Below are positions 16,520-25,449 of a stretch of 64,000 nucleotides of DNA, piece after piece. Location: the NCBI RefSeq assembly GCF_005048855.1, contig NZ_SUME01000003.1:434001-498000 (forward strand), read 5' to 3'. Source of the DNA: Sphingobacterium olei. Lineage in GTDB: Bacteria > Bacteroidota > Bacteroidia > Sphingobacteriales > Sphingobacteriaceae. Numbering within the stretch: position 1 is the stretch's first letter; the number at the start of each line of letters is the position of its first letter. The notes under the pieces are model-generated. The model saw nothing but the letters and a program-made list of their open reading frames with translations, did no database searches and was not told the DNA's origin. Both the position numbers and the translations under genes were made by a program.

Positions 16520-17035
16520 ATGAACACAAGGTTTCGTTTTATACTGATTGCGATAGCCGTAATCTTATTGGCGTATGCTGTGGTGTCAGGGCATTATTAC
16601 CTTTGTATATATCTACTAGGGTTTGTTGGATTTATTATCTGGACACAATATAGAGACGGTACTGTTTTCTTGGCGACCCAAGCTTTCCATAAACAAGATT
16701 ATGAAAAGACCAAGCGACTGTTGGAGGAAATAAAAAATCCGGACCATTTGCGTAAAGGGCGTCGAAATTTTTATGAATTTATGTTGGGCAATATTGCAAT
16801 GCACGAGGGGCGTATTGATGAAGCAGAATATCATTTTCAACTCGCCTCCCGATTACCTTGGCGCAAGGATAACGAGAAAGGAATGGTATTGATCAACTTA
16901 GCTAATATTAATTTACGTAAAAAAGAATATGAACGGGTGAATACATATTTGGATTTAACGGATAAATTGACATTGACCGCACGTCAGAAAAGTATAGTGG
17001 ATAAAATTAGAAACGAAGTAAATAAACATAGTTAG
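16520..17035 (+). CDS. Small membrane-anchored TPR-like protein
   Basis: This 171-residue protein starts with one long hydrophobic segment or hairpin (about 6-45), followed by a soluble part with tetratricopeptide-like helices (FHKQDYEKTKRLLEEI, NIAMHEGRIDEAEYHFQLA, NLANINLRKKEYERVNTYLDL). It probably serves as a scaffold at the inner membrane. I do not recognise a named family. Its TAG stop shares the G with the GTG start of hemE, and it lies 1 base after the response regulator, so it is translated in a tightly coupled set. Confidence 0.7.
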   Translation: MNTRFRFILIAIAVILLAYAVVSGHYYLCIYLLGFVGFIIWTQYRDGTVFLATQAFHKQDYEKTKRLLEEIKNPDHLRKGRRNFYEFMLGNIAMHEGRIDEAEYHFQLASRLPWRKDNEKGMVLINLANINLRKKEYERVNTYLDLTDKLTLTARQKSIVDKIRNEVNKHS

Positions 17036-18069
17036 TGAGTACAACTTTACAAAACGATTTATTAATTAGAGCTGCATTATCGCAGCAAACAGAACGACCT
17101 CCTGTATGGATGATGCGTCAGGCAGGAAGATTCATGCCGGAATATTGGGAAATCAAGAACAAGTATTCGTTCTTAGAAATGTGTAAGACACCCGAAATTG
17201 CGGCAGATGTAACGATGTTGCCTGTTGATCTTTTGGGTATTGATGCTGCCATTCTTTTTTCTGACATCTTAGTAACCGCTGAAGCAATGGGTGGAGACCT
17301 ATCTTTCGAACAAGGTGTAGGTCCGCGTTTTTCTAATCCTGTTCGATCTGCTGCAGACGCTGAAAGATTGTCTACGGATTGTTTACATAAGTTACAATAT
17401 GTTGCAGATGCCATAAAGGTGATTCAACAACGTCTCAACGGATCTATTCCTTTGATCGGCTTTGCAGGCGCACCGTTTACTATCTTGAGCTACTTAGTAG
17501 AGGGTGGTTCGTCCAAAGATTTTAAGCTGACGAAACTGTTGCTAAATAATGAGCCTCAGTTAGCACATAGAATTCTACAGAAAATTGCTGACGTGACTGT
17601 CGACTACCTAAATATGCAAATAGAGGCCGGTGTGAACGCGGTTCAACTATTTGACAGTTGGGCTCTTGCTCTTTCATGGAATGATTATCAGGAATTTTCA
17701 CATCAGTATAACAAATACATCCTTTCTAGAATTAACAGAACAGTTCCTGTCATATCATTCTGTAAAGGTTCTTCTGTTTTTGCACCTATAATGGCGGAAG
17801 CTAATCCGGATGTGATCTCGGTTGATTGGAATTCCGACCTGAAAAATATTAAAAAAACGCTTCCTGAGGGAATAGCCGTACAGGGGAACTTGGATCCGTT
17901 TGTATTGTATGCAGAAAAAAGGGTGATTAAAGATAAAATATTGCAGCTGTTTGAACGCATGCGTGGCGAAAATGGGTTTATATTTAATTTAGGCCATGGT
18001 ATCATGCCTGATATTCCGTTTGATAACGTAAAATATGCGATAGATCTAGTTAAAGAGTTCAGATATTAA
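17035..18069 (+). CDS. hemE: Uroporphyrinogen decarboxylase HemE
   Basis: HemE removes the four acetate carboxyls of uroporphyrinogen III to give coproporphyrinogen III in haem synthesis. The start is GTG at 17035, fused to the previous stop as TAGTG, giving 344 residues, the normal length. The N-terminal signature PVWMMRQAGRFMPEY (23-36, with Arg28 and Arg32) and the catalytic Asp76 in ILFSDIL are present, as are GFAGAPFTI, NLGHGIMPDIP and the general TIM-barrel pattern. It is the last gene of the two-component/TPR operon; hemJ follows after a terminator. Confidence 0.96.
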   Translation: MSTTLQNDLLIRAALSQQTERPPVWMMRQAGRFMPEYWEIKNKYSFLEMCKTPEIAADVTMLPVDLLGIDAAILFSDILVTAEAMGGDLSFEQGVGPRFSNPVRSAADAERLSTDCLHKLQYVADAIKVIQQRLNGSIPLIGFAGAPFTILSYLVEGGSSKDFKLTKLLLNNEPQLAHRILQKIADVTVDYLNMQIEAGVNAVQLFDSWALALSWNDYQEFSHQYNKYILSRINRTVPVISFCKGSSVFAPIMAEANPDVISVDWNSDLKNIKKTLPEGIAVQGNLDPFVLYAEKRVIKDKILQLFERMRGENGFIFNLGHGIMPDIPFDNVKYAIDLVKEFRY

Positions 18070-18094
18070 CATATAAAATAACAAAGAAGGATTT

Positions 18095-18127
18095 AAGGAA
18101 CAAGGATGAATTTTCTTGTTCCTTTTT
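18095..18127 (+). terminator. Terminator after hemE
   Basis: A 10-base-pair stem (18095-18104 with 18115-18124) is followed by a run of T. It separates hemE from hemJ. Confidence 0.85.
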
Positions 18128-18151
18128 AGTTTTTAATTTTTACTTTTAGCA

Positions 18152-18703
18152 ATGCTTTATCTCTATGCCAAGGCCATACATGTTATTTTCGTCATTTGTT
18201 GGATGGCAGGATTGTTTTATATGCCCAGGCTATTCGTTTATCATACAGAAGCGAAAGGCCGGCCGGATAGTGAATATCAGGTCCTGCACAAGCAATTTAG
18301 CATAATGGAAAATAGGTTGTGGTGGGTAATTACTACACCGTCTATGTATATTACTGTCGCATCTGCTTTATTGATGTTGTGTATTAATCCGGGGCTATTG
18401 TCAATGGGATGGATGCAAATGAAATTGTTGTTTGTTGGAGGGATGGTGTTTTACCATTTTAAAACCCAGCACATCATGTTTCAACTGCGGGACGAGCGCT
18501 CGACCTGGACTTCGGCTAGGCTGAGAATGTGGAATGAAGTTTCCACCATACTTCTCTTTGCAATTGTTTTCGTTGTCGTCTTAAAGTCGGCTTTGAACTG
18601 GGTGTACGGTGTATTAGGTCTGTTAGGATTGACGATCGCATTGATGTTGTTGGTGAAAGCTTATAAAACTTATCGGAGAAGTAAAGGAGAGAAAATAGAT
18701 TAA
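18152..18703 (+). CDS. hemJ: Protoporphyrinogen IX oxidase HemJ
   Basis: HemJ is the membrane protoporphyrinogen IX oxidase used in place of HemY or HemG in many bacteria. The 183-residue protein has four main hydrophobic helices. It carries the family N-terminus YAKAIHVIFVICWMAGLFYMPRLFVYH, split here as YAKAIHVIFVICWMAG (with the conserved His10) followed by LFYMPRLFVYH, and then MENRLWWVITTPSM. The location right after hemE supports a haem role. It is followed 12 bases later by a small beta-barrel gene. Confidence 0.93.
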   Translation: MLYLYAKAIHVIFVICWMAGLFYMPRLFVYHTEAKGRPDSEYQVLHKQFSIMENRLWWVITTPSMYITVASALLMLCINPGLLSMGWMQMKLLFVGGMVFYHFKTQHIMFQLRDERSTWTSARLRMWNEVSTILLFAIVFVVVLKSALNWVYGVLGLLGLTIALMLLVKAYKTYRRSKGEKID

Positions 18704-18715
18704 TTAAATATAGGG

Positions 18716-19225
18716 ATGAAAAGAATTACACTAGCGCTTATTTTAACAGCGTTGTATTTTGTTAGTTATGGTCAAGATCATAAATGGGCATTTGGTTTTT
18801 ACGGAGATGTACAGTTAGAGGCACCTGCTTATTCTGGTTCTTTTGGCGTGCAAGCGAAATACGATTTTGCAAATAGACATGCTTTACAGGCTCAAGTGCA
18901 TGGCAGGTCTGGTTTAGTCATGCTCGGTGCAGATTATCTGTTCTCTTTTTTGGATAAAACAAAAAGCAATTTTAATGTGTTCGTAGGAGCGGGGCTGGGA
19001 GAAGAGTTTTATACCGATTCGGATGAGATATTTCTCAACGATCAGCCGGCAACGATTAAAGTGAGAGATAATGTATTTGTGGGAAATGGACAGGTTGGGT
19101 TGAGCTACTACTTTCCCGCGGTCGGACTTTCTCTGTATTCAGGTTATAAAGCGAAGTTTAGTTTTGAAGACGAATCTTTTGAACCTAATTACTTAATGTT
19201 GGGTGTTCGCTATCACCTGTGGTAG
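18716..19225 (+). CDS. Small outer membrane beta-barrel protein
   Basis: The 169-residue protein starts with a signal peptide ending at SYGQ (residues 1-20) and then has alternating amphipathic strands with frequent Tyr/Phe and Gly (WAFGFYGDVQ, QAKYDFANRHALQAQVHG, NVFVGAGLGEEFYT). It ends LMLGVRYHLW, with the terminal aromatic expected of outer membrane barrels. An eight-strand barrel is likely. It may be cotranscribed with hemJ (12-base gap). No specific function can be assigned. Confidence 0.75.
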   Translation: MKRITLALILTALYFVSYGQDHKWAFGFYGDVQLEAPAYSGSFGVQAKYDFANRHALQAQVHGRSGLVMLGADYLFSFLDKTKSNFNVFVGAGLGEEFYTDSDEIFLNDQPATIKVRDNVFVGNGQVGLSYYFPAVGLSLYSGYKAKFSFEDESFEPNYLMLGVRYHLW

Positions 19226-19266
19226 TATTTATGTTTTGGGATGATTAGTTCCCAAAACATAAATAC
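19225..19266. terminator. Bidirectional terminator
   Basis: A perfect 17-base-pair inverted repeat (19225-19241 with 19250-19266) lies between the convergent barrel and dehydrogenase genes. It overlaps the stop codons of both. Confidence 0.9.
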
Positions 19267-20675
19267 TTTATCTCTAAATACTCATCTAACCCATACTTAG
19301 AACCTTCGCGTCCTATGCCAGACTGCTTGATTCCTCCAAATGGGGCGCCAGCATTGGAAATGAGACCGACATTAATTCCAACCATGCCGGATTCAATTTG
19401 TTCAGCTATACGGTGACAGCGATGAATATTGTCACTGTAAAAATAAGCGGCCAATCCGAAAGGAGTATTGTTTGCCAATCTTATGGCTTCCTCTTCTGTC
19501 TTAAACCTAAAAAGTGCACAAATAGGACCGAATGTTTCTTCTTCCGCTATTAAACTATGATGGGCTACTTCAGAAAGTACAGTGGGTTCAAAGAAATTGC
19601 CCTCGATCTGGCTCCCCCCAATTAATATTTTAGCACCTTTTTGTAGGGCGTCTGCTAAGTGTTCTTTCACTTTATCCAGTCCTTTTCTATTGATTAAAGG
19701 CCCAATTTGCACTTCCTTTTCCAGACCGTCGCCTACCTTAAGTTTTGATACTGCAAACGCTAGTTTATTAGCGAAGGTTTCATAAACGGTATCCTGGACA
19801 TAGAACCGATTAACCGAGACGCAGGTTTGTCCGGCATTTCTAAATTTCCCTGCAATAGCACCTTCTACAGCGTTGTCAATATCGGCATCATCAAATACAA
19901 TAAAAGGAGCGTTGCCGCCCAACTCAAAAGAAACCCTTTTTATAGTGCTAGACGCCTGTTCCATTAATATCTGACCGACTTTGGTAGATCCCGTAAATGT
20001 TATTTTTCTTACCAGTGGATTCGTGGCCAATTCTTTCCCAATTTCACTACTGTCTTTTGATGTGATAATATTGAAAACACCATCTGGCACGCCGGCATCG
20101 GCTGCTAGTTTTGCAAGTGCAATGGCGGTAAAGGGTGTCTGTGATGCAGGCTTTAGCACGATAGTACATCCAGCCACGAGTGCAGGTGCAACTTTTCGGG
20201 TAATCATAGCTAATGGGAAGTTCCAGGGTGTTATCGCTGCGACCACGCCAACCCCCTGTTTGATGGTGCTCAAACGTAACCCGTTTTTCAGTGATGGGAT
20301 GGTTTCCCCATACGATCTTTTTCCTTCTTCGGCAAACCACTCGACAAAAGAGTTGCCATAATCTACTTCGCCCAGAGATTCGTTTAGCGGTTTTCCGCTC
20401 TCTAGCGTCATAATCTCTGCAAGCTCATTTTTATTTGCTCGTATCGCCTCATATAGCTTTCTTACGATTGTCGTCCGATCGCCAATCGACGTTTTTCTCC
20501 AGCTTTTCCATGCATGATCTGCAGCTTGTATTGCTGTTCGGCAATCAGCGACGGACAAATTTGGAAGTTGGCCAACTAATTTATTGGTCGATGGATTAAT
20601 AACATCAAACTTATGTGTAGCGGTAATAAATTTCCCATTTATATATGCTTTTTCAATAAGTAATGTATTTTTCAT
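19245..20675 (-). CDS. NAD(P)-dependent succinate-semialdehyde dehydrogenase-like ALDH
   Basis: The aldehyde dehydrogenase oxidises an aldehyde, most likely succinate semialdehyde, to the acid. The 476-residue protein has ITPWNFPLAM (oxyanion Asn152), FTGSTKVGQ, the general base Glu251 in FELGGNAPFIVFDDAD and the catalytic Cys285 in NAGQTCVSVNRFYVQ. The C-terminal signature GGIKQSGIGREGSKYGLDEYLEIKYLC, seen as GGIKQSGIGREGSKYG then LDEYLEIKYLC, is typical of the GabD group. It is a single gene between two terminators, with no GABA aminotransferase beside it, so the in vivo substrate is uncertain. Confidence 0.88.
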   Translation of the reverse strand: MKNTLLIEKAYINGKFITATHKFDVINPSTNKLVGQLPNLSVADCRTAIQAADHAWKSWRKTSIGDRTTIVRKLYEAIRANKNELAEIMTLESGKPLNESLGEVDYGNSFVEWFAEEGKRSYGETIPSLKNGLRLSTIKQGVGVVAAITPWNFPLAMITRKVAPALVAGCTIVLKPASQTPFTAIALAKLAADAGVPDGVFNIITSKDSSEIGKELATNPLVRKITFTGSTKVGQILMEQASSTIKRVSFELGGNAPFIVFDDADIDNAVEGAIAGKFRNAGQTCVSVNRFYVQDTVYETFANKLAFAVSKLKVGDGLEKEVQIGPLINRKGLDKVKEHLADALQKGAKILIGGSQIEGNFFEPTVLSEVAHHSLIAEEETFGPICALFRFKTEEEAIRLANNTPFGLAAYFYSDNIHRCHRIAEQIESGMVGINVGLISNAGAPFGGIKQSGIGREGSKYGLDEYLEIKYLCFGN

Positions 20676-20722
20676 AACTTTTTATTTTTGAAAACAGGAA
20701 AGTCAAACGACTGTTTTCATAA

Positions 20723-20757
20723 AGTAAAAAGAGGATACATCATATCCTCTTTTTACT
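20723..20757 (-). terminator. Terminator after ribBA
   Basis: A perfect 15-base-pair stem (20723-20737 with 20743-20757) has a TTTTTACT tail on the minus strand. Confidence 0.88.
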
Positions 20758-20758
20758 G

Positions 20759-21973
20759 CTATAAATTTTTTAATATGGTGTGTCCCATACGATCTCTTTT
20801 CGTTTTTAGATAAGTTTCGTTGAAAGAATTAGGCTCAATTTCAATCGGTACACTTTCCACGATTTCTAATCCGTACCCGATTAATCCGGCTCGTTTTGTA
20901 GGGTTGTTAGACATGAGCCGCATTTTACTTACTCCCATTTCACGAAGTATCTGTGCGCCAATTCCGTAATCCCTAAGATCAGCTTTGAAGCCTAATTGGA
21001 GGTTTGCGTCTACCGTATCTACTCCTTCTTCTTGTAGTTTATAGGCGTGTAGCTTGTTGATAAGCCCAATACCACGTCCTTCCTGATTCATGTATACAAT
21101 CACACCTTTGCCTTCTTGCTGGATCATTTCCATTGATTTGTGGAGCTGTGGACCACAGTCACAGCGACAAGATCCAAATATGTCGCCGGTTAAACAAGAA
21201 CTATGTACACGTACCAATATAGGTTCATCTTCTTTCCATTCGCCTTTATACAAAGCGATGTGTTGCTCTCCTGTATTTTTTTGGGTAAAGGCTTTTAAGT
21301 GAAACTCTCCCCATTCTGTCGGCATTTTGACATTCACTTCTTCGTGGATTAAAGAATCGTACTTTAAACGATATTCGATGAGGTCTTCAATGCTTATTAT
21401 TTTGAGGTCAAAGCGTTTTGCAACTTCCATTAAGTCAGGAAGACGAGCCATTTCACCATCATCTTTTAATATTTCAACCAATACCCCGGCTGGTTCAAAG
21501 CCTGCCAAACGTGCTAAGTCTACAGAAGCCTCGGTATGTCCTGTGCGTCTTAATACACCGCCGTCTTTTGCAATTAGAGGGAAAATATGTCCCGGACGAC
21601 CTAATTCTACTGGATCAATATTTGGGTCTATCAGTGCCTTAATAGTTTTGGATCGATCAGAGGCAGATATGCCTGTAGTACATCCATATCCCTGTAAGTC
21701 TACAGATACGGTAAAATTGGTTTCATACACAGCTGTGTTCTGTCCTACCATAGGCGCCAAATTAAGATCCCTACAGCGTTGTTCCGTTAATGGGGCACAT
21801 ACTAAGCCTCTGCCATGAGTTGCCATAAAATTGATGACTTCAGGTGTCGCATTTCGCGCGGCAGTAACGAAATCACCTTCATTTTCGCGGTCTTCATCGT
21901 CAACTACAATAATCACTTTACCGGCTTTGATATCTTCTATCGCTTCCTCAATCGTATTCAATCTAATATCCAT
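20759..21973 (-). CDS. ribBA: Bifunctional DHBP synthase / GTP cyclohydrolase II RibBA
   Basis: The protein makes both riboflavin precursors: 3,4-dihydroxy-2-butanone 4-phosphate from ribulose 5-phosphate and the pyrimidine from GTP. The N-terminal DHBP synthase domain (about 1-205) has [10 protein letters not shown] (25-34) and [12 protein letters not shown]. The C-terminal cyclohydrolase II domain (about 206-402) has the zinc ligands Cys260, Cys271 and Cys273 in [18 protein letters not shown] and NQEGRGIGL. Both halves look catalytically complete. It follows the LptF/LptG-family gene by 75 bases on the same strand. No FMN riboswitch-like structure fits in that gap. Confidence 0.96.
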   Translation of the reverse strand: MDIRLNTIEEAIEDIKAGKVIIVVDDEDRENEGDFVTAARNATPEVINFMATHGRGLVCAPLTEQRCRDLNLAPMVGQNTAVYETNFTVSVDLQGYGCTTGISASDRSKTIKALIDPNIDPVELGRPGHIFPLIAKDGGVLRRTGHTEASVDLARLAGFEPAGVLVEILKDDGEMARLPDLMEVAKRFDLKIISIEDLIEYRLKYDSLIHEEVNVKMPTEWGEFHLKAFTQKNTGEQHIALYKGEWKEDEPILVRVHSSCLTGDIFGSCRCDCGPQLHKSMEMIQQEGKGVIVYMNQEGRGIGLINKLHAYKLQEEGVDTVDANLQLGFKADLRDYGIGAQILREMGVSKMRLMSNNPTKRAGLIGYGLEIVESVPIEIEPNSFNETYLKTKRDRMGHTILKNL

Positions 21974-22048
21974 TGATATCTGTATTTTATTCTTTTACAA
22001 AAGTAAATTAGTTTTTAATTTTTTCTATAATTAAGAAGTCATAAAAGG

Positions 22049-23506
22049 TCAAAAGTGCTGTTTTAAGGACAGGAATCGCTTTTTTATCCAATTAAAAAAA
22101 GATAGAGCCTTTATTTTATATTGATCTACATCAAACAAAGCGGAGTCTGTTGTGGATTTATAGGTCAAGAACGCAGCCAAGGGGCTCAATACAACTATGG
22201 CCATCCACATACCCCAAAAAGGATCTAACCCTCCGTCTTTCGCTGATTTTTCAGCTACGGTAGCAATGATATGGTATATCAGAAAGAAAATTATAGCCAT
22301 GACTACTGGAGCACCCAATCCACCCTTGCGAATAATAGCACCAAGGGGGGCTCCAATTGCAAACAATAATAAACAGGAAACGGCGAGTGTAAACTTCCGG
22401 TGATATTCAATTTTATAGCGAATGTCTTTATCTTTCAGTATTTTGAAATCGGATAACTTGTTCGTATTTATATCCGTTATTTGTTGCGCTTGACTTAAAG
22501 CGTTGTTAATGATATTTCGCTTCGTTTCTTCCGAAGTGTGCGCCAAAATATCCCCGTTAAAATCCACTTGTGCTGGTTTGATGTCAGCTTGTCGGTAGTA
22601 GGGAGTGTTATAATAGATGTAGTGATTGTATTCCTTAACCAATGAGTTATGCATACTATCCATCTCGATTTGATTCGAATCTGTTTTTAATTTTAATTGA
22701 CGGATATTCATCATTTGATGATGAGATTTGAAAAGATTTTCGTCGGTACGTTTAAAATTAAACGCTTCCATGTCAAATTTTTGCTCGGTTTCCTTAAAGT
22801 GAAAACGTGTAAATTGTTGGCGAGGGTCGTATCGTTTGGCATTTTTTACCCTAGCATCTTCATACCGTACCCCATCTATCAATTTGATGATCATGTATTT
22901 TTGATCACGAGAATTATATATAAATCCTTCTTTGGCTATCATGACATTGCTGGAAGCATTTCCCCCTTTATGGTCGTAGATAGTCAGATCGTATAGCGTT
23001 TTCCCATCTTCACTCTTACTTTTAGCACGTATGGCATACCCTGGTATGGTATTGTTAAACACTCCGGGTTTGATCAGAAAATCTGCCTGCTTCTGACGTA
23101 CATCATATAGAAGTGAGCCCATTTTTAAATTGACGATGGGAAGGATATAGTCGGAAAAAAGGAACGAGGACATACTAAATAATCCTACTAATACAAACAG
23201 GGGTGTCATTGCTTTACGTAATGATACACCTGCTGCCTTTATCGCTACCAATTCGTAGCTTTCTCCAAGATTTCCAAAAGTCATAATCGAGGATAAAAGC
23301 ATAGAAAGGGGTAATGCCATCGACAACTGAACAGCACATTGATAACCGATTAGTTCCAAAATTACATACCACTCAAATCCTTTTCCGATTAAATCATCAA
23401 TGTATTTAAACAGAAAAAGCATTAAAAGCACAAACATCACAATACAAAATGTGACTAGAAAGGGCTTTATAAATGCTTGTAAAATTAGTAAGTGAACCTT
23501 CTTCAT
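22049..23506 (-). CDS. LptF/LptG-family permease (YjgP/YjgQ)
   Basis: LptF and LptG form the transmembrane part of the ABC exporter that extracts lipopolysaccharide from the inner membrane. The 485-residue protein has three N-terminal membrane helices (about 8-125), a long periplasmic domain (about 130-375) and three C-terminal helices (about 385-455). The family pattern SMALPLSMLLSSIMTFGNLGESYELVAIKAAGVS is present, seen as SMALPLSMLLSSIMTFGNLG then ESYELVAIKAAGVS. Which of LptF or LptG it is cannot be told from this copy alone. It is longer than E. coli homologues because of an enlarged periplasmic part. It lies upstream of ribBA on the same strand. Confidence 0.88.
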   Translation of the reverse strand: MKKVHLLILQAFIKPFLVTFCIVMFVLLMLFLFKYIDDLIGKGFEWYVILELIGYQCAVQLSMALPLSMLLSSIMTFGNLGESYELVAIKAAGVSLRKAMTPLFVLVGLFSMSSFLFSDYILPIVNLKMGSLLYDVRQKQADFLIKPGVFNNTIPGYAIRAKSKSEDGKTLYDLTIYDHKGGNASSNVMIAKEGFIYNSRDQKYMIIKLIDGVRYEDARVKNAKRYDPRQQFTRFHFKETEQKFDMEAFNFKRTDENLFKSHHQMMNIRQLKLKTDSNQIEMDSMHNSLVKEYNHYIYYNTPYYRQADIKPAQVDFNGDILAHTSEETKRNIINNALSQAQQITDINTNKLSDFKILKDKDIRYKIEYHRKFTLAVSCLLLFAIGAPLGAIIRKGGLGAPVVMAIIFFLIYHIIATVAEKSAKDGGLDPFWGMWMAIVVLSPLAAFLTYKSTTDSALFDVDQYKIKALSFFNWIKKRFLSLKQHF

Positions 23507-23574
23507 ATCAGCGAATCCATTCCTATAACGTCAAAAACGAGGAGTATGATAATACGCTACAAAGATAAGATTTT

Positions 23575-23952
23575 TTAGGCACCAATTACGCTTTGTAAAT
23601 AGCTTATCGAATTATCCCATATTTTTTTACGGTCTTCGACATTTTCATCTTTTGCATAATCCGTGATAGCTAAGGCTACATCATTAGTCAGTTCATCTTG
23701 GATAATCTCCATTTCGAAGAAATTTGGCTCATCGTCAATCCACTTAAATTTAACTGATTTATTTTCTTTAGAGGTGGCGACGCGAGCTTTAAACGATTCC
23801 CCATCCCACATGAATTCGTAAACACCGTCATGGTAATTCACGTCGTCAGCAAACCACTGTGCCAATTCGTTGGGCTCGACCAAATATGGATACAGAATGC
23901 GAGGTGATGAGTTTATAATGTATTCTAGGGATATTTTCGTTTTTTCCGCCAT
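23575..23952 (-). CDS. START-like (SRPBCC) domain protein
   Basis: The frame opens at 24021, but ATG 23952 (MAEKTKISLEYI) is the natural start and gives 125 residues. The sequence follows the helix-grip fold pattern of START/AHSA1-like proteins: an opening strand, NSSPRILYPYLVEPNELAQWFADDV, FMWDGESFKARV, FKWIDDEPNFFEMEI and a C-terminal helix DRKKIWDNSISYLQSVIG. Such a domain is widely found as a stand-alone protein in Bacteroidota with no firm function. No signal peptide is seen, so it is cytoplasmic. Confidence 0.8.
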   Translation of the reverse strand: MAEKTKISLEYIINSSPRILYPYLVEPNELAQWFADDVNYHDGVYEFMWDGESFKARVATSKENKSVKFKWIDDEPNFFEMEIIQDELTNDVALAITDYAKDENVEDRKKIWDNSISYLQSVIGA

Positions 23953-24165
23953 ATCTAATATGTATTTATAATCAATAAAAGTTATATAATTAATTGATAT
24001 TGTATTTCTGTAATAATACATATTTATTGTGTCATTGTAAAGCCCCTGTATTTTTTTTTATTCACAATAAGGAGTTTTTTCACATCTATAGTATTCATTT
24101 TTAGTAATTTGTGGCCTAGAGTGCATTTTAGGGCAATTTTGGTAATAAATTCTAAAAAAAATTAC

Positions 24166-24195
24166 TTTGAAAACGATTCCTTATTACTATATTTG
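24166..24195 (+). promoter_or_regulatory. Bacteroidota-type promoter for tRNA-Met
   Basis: TTTG (24166-24169), an 18-base spacer and TATATTTG (24188-24195) match the Bacteroidota sigma-A consensus exactly. Transcription would start about 6 bases before the tRNA. Confidence 0.8.
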
Positions 24196-24207
24196 CATAC
24201 CGAAAAC

Positions 24208-24281
24208 GGCGGGGTAGCTCAGATGGTTAGAGCGCAGGATTCATAACCCTGAGGTCGGCAGTTCGATCCTGCTCCCCGCTA
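24208..24281 (+). tRNA. tRNA-Met (anticodon CAU)
   Basis: The 74-base cloverleaf folds with acceptor GGCGGGG/CCCCGCT and discriminator A. It also has D stem GCTC/GAGC, anticodon stem CAGGA/CCCTG with an A.C pair next to the loop, anticodon loop TTCATAA, and T arm GGCAG-TTCGATC-CTGCT. CCA is not encoded. The paired first base and lack of three consecutive G-C pairs at the loop argue against the initiator form. A lysidine-modified tRNA-Ile2 cannot be excluded from the anticodon alone. Confidence 0.93.
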
Positions 24282-24289
24282 CAGATAGA

Positions 24290-24316
24290 AAGCTTCAAGT
24301 AATTGGAGCTTTTTTA
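24290..24316 (+). terminator. Terminator after tRNA-Met
   Basis: A nine-pair stem with one G.U (24290-24298 with 24303-24311) is followed by TTTTTT. Confidence 0.85.
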
Positions 24317-24583
24317 TTTGGATCAATAATATCGATTGCTCGTCTCAAACGAAGCACTTTTGATAATTTGTTTAATGTTGCCCATATTATTTTGGTATTT
24401 AATAATAATTCTATTGTTTATTTGATGAAATAATAATTTCTACTGAAATGTCTGTTGTAATTAACTGATCATTAATAGGTTGTTGCATTGTTACAATTTA
24501 ATGACTAAAATGTAATCTGATTTTTTTGCTTGTAAAGTCAGAAAGTTTAGATTTGCATCAGTTTAATTTAAAACAATAAAAAT
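24317..24583. other. AT-rich intergenic stretch
   Basis: Between the tRNA terminator and the barrel gene I see only AT-rich sequence and the promoter at 24525-24555. No coding frame or further structure is supported. Confidence 0.6.
24525..24555 (+). promoter_or_regulatory. Promoter of the barrel protein gene
   Basis: TTTG (24525-24528), a 19-base spacer and TAGATTTG (24548-24555) match the Bacteroidota consensus. The ATG follows 28 bases after the second box, behind an A-rich leader. Confidence 0.8.
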
Positions 24584-25222
24584 ATGAAAAAATTATTACT
24601 TACTTTGACTGCTGTAGCAGGAATGACATTTGCGTCTAACGCACAAGAATTTGGTTTTGGAAAAGGTGATTTCCTCGTAGAAGGTAACTTCAACTCTTCA
24701 AATACAAATGACAAAAATACGAAAGAAAAAACAGCTACTTTCAATTTCAATCCTAAAGCAGGTTATTTCGTAACGGATAAAATCGCAGTTGGTGTGGATC
24801 TTGGATTTGGACAAAACAAAGAAACTACTTTCGATAATAATGACGTCAAAACTATCGATACTGAAAAAGCATTTGGTATCGGTGCTTTCGGTCGTTACTA
24901 TTTCTTAGAAGTGGGCTCTCGCTTCAAAACATATACTGAAGTAGGTGTAGGGTATGCGAACACGACAGGGGAGACTAAAGTAGGGACAGATACAAATGAT
25001 CATCCTAAAATTAATGGTTTCGGTGCTAACGCAGGAATTGGTGCTAACTACTTCTTGACTGACAAAATCGCGATTAACTTTGCTTTTGCCGATGTGATTT
25101 CTTTTGGATCTGCTAAAGCTGATGTAGATGGAGCTGAGTCTGTGTCTACGTTTAACACTAACGTTAACGTATTCAATAACTTTTTTGAAACAGCTAAATT
25201 TGGATTGACATTCAAATTCTAA
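24584..25222 (+). CDS. Outer membrane beta-barrel protein (porin-like, OmpA/OprF barrel type)
   Basis: The 212-residue protein has a clear signal peptide (MKKLLLTLTAVAGMTFASNAQ, cleavage after residue 20-21). It then shows repeated amphipathic strands rich in Gly, Phe and Tyr (FGFGKGDFLVEGNFNSS, GYFVTDKIAVGVDLGFGQN, GANYFLTDKIAINFAFAD). It ends KFGLTFKF with the C-terminal Phe of outer membrane barrels. An eight-strand barrel is likely. The strong promoter and terminator suggest a well-expressed single-gene unit. The exact role is unknown. Confidence 0.8.
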   Translation: MKKLLLTLTAVAGMTFASNAQEFGFGKGDFLVEGNFNSSNTNDKNTKEKTATFNFNPKAGYFVTDKIAVGVDLGFGQNKETTFDNNDVKTIDTEKAFGIGAFGRYYFLEVGSRFKTYTEVGVGYANTTGETKVGTDTNDHPKINGFGANAGIGANYFLTDKIAINFAFADVISFGSAKADVDGAESVSTFNTNVNVFNNFFETAKFGLTFKF

Positions 25223-25244
25223 GAATCTTTTCCTGATTAGAGAA

Positions 25245-25280
25245 AAATAGGGGGTGCAGATTATTTTACACCCCTTATTT
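25245..25280 (+). terminator. Terminator after the barrel gene
   Basis: A stem of about 12 pairs with one G.U (25245-25256 with 25269-25280) has a short T-rich end. It lies 22 bases after the stop. Confidence 0.75.
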
Positions 25281-25396
25281 ATGTTTATGAGTAAAGTAAA
25301 ATGGTCGCTCGTTTCTGAGTTAACTCATGAAATGACGGGTACTGTCTCCGTTTTAGTAGATCAATAACATATTAATACCAATAAGGAATATAATAG

Positions 25397-25429
25397 AAAA
25401 AGGCTCCTGTTTTACGAGAAGCCTTTTTT
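25397..25429. terminator. Terminator after rpsJ (end of the str operon)
   Basis: AAAAAGGCT (25397-25405) pairs with AGCCTTTTT (25420-25428), and a T-run is present in both directions. On the minus strand it closes the rpsL-rpsG-fusA-rpsJ operon. Confidence 0.8.
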
Positions 25430-25449
25430 GTTTCATTCATGAAATCCTA

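Noticed and set aside
21974..22048. FMN riboswitch upstream of ribBA
   Set aside because: The gap is only 75 bases and lacks the conserved multi-stem sequence pattern.
20759..23506. LptF/LptG gene and ribBA as a functional pair
   Set aside because: They are neighbours on one strand with a short gap, but their functions are unrelated and no coupling is visible.
24208..24281. Initiator tRNA-Met
   Set aside because: The first acceptor base is paired and the anticodon stem lacks three consecutive G-C pairs next to the loop.
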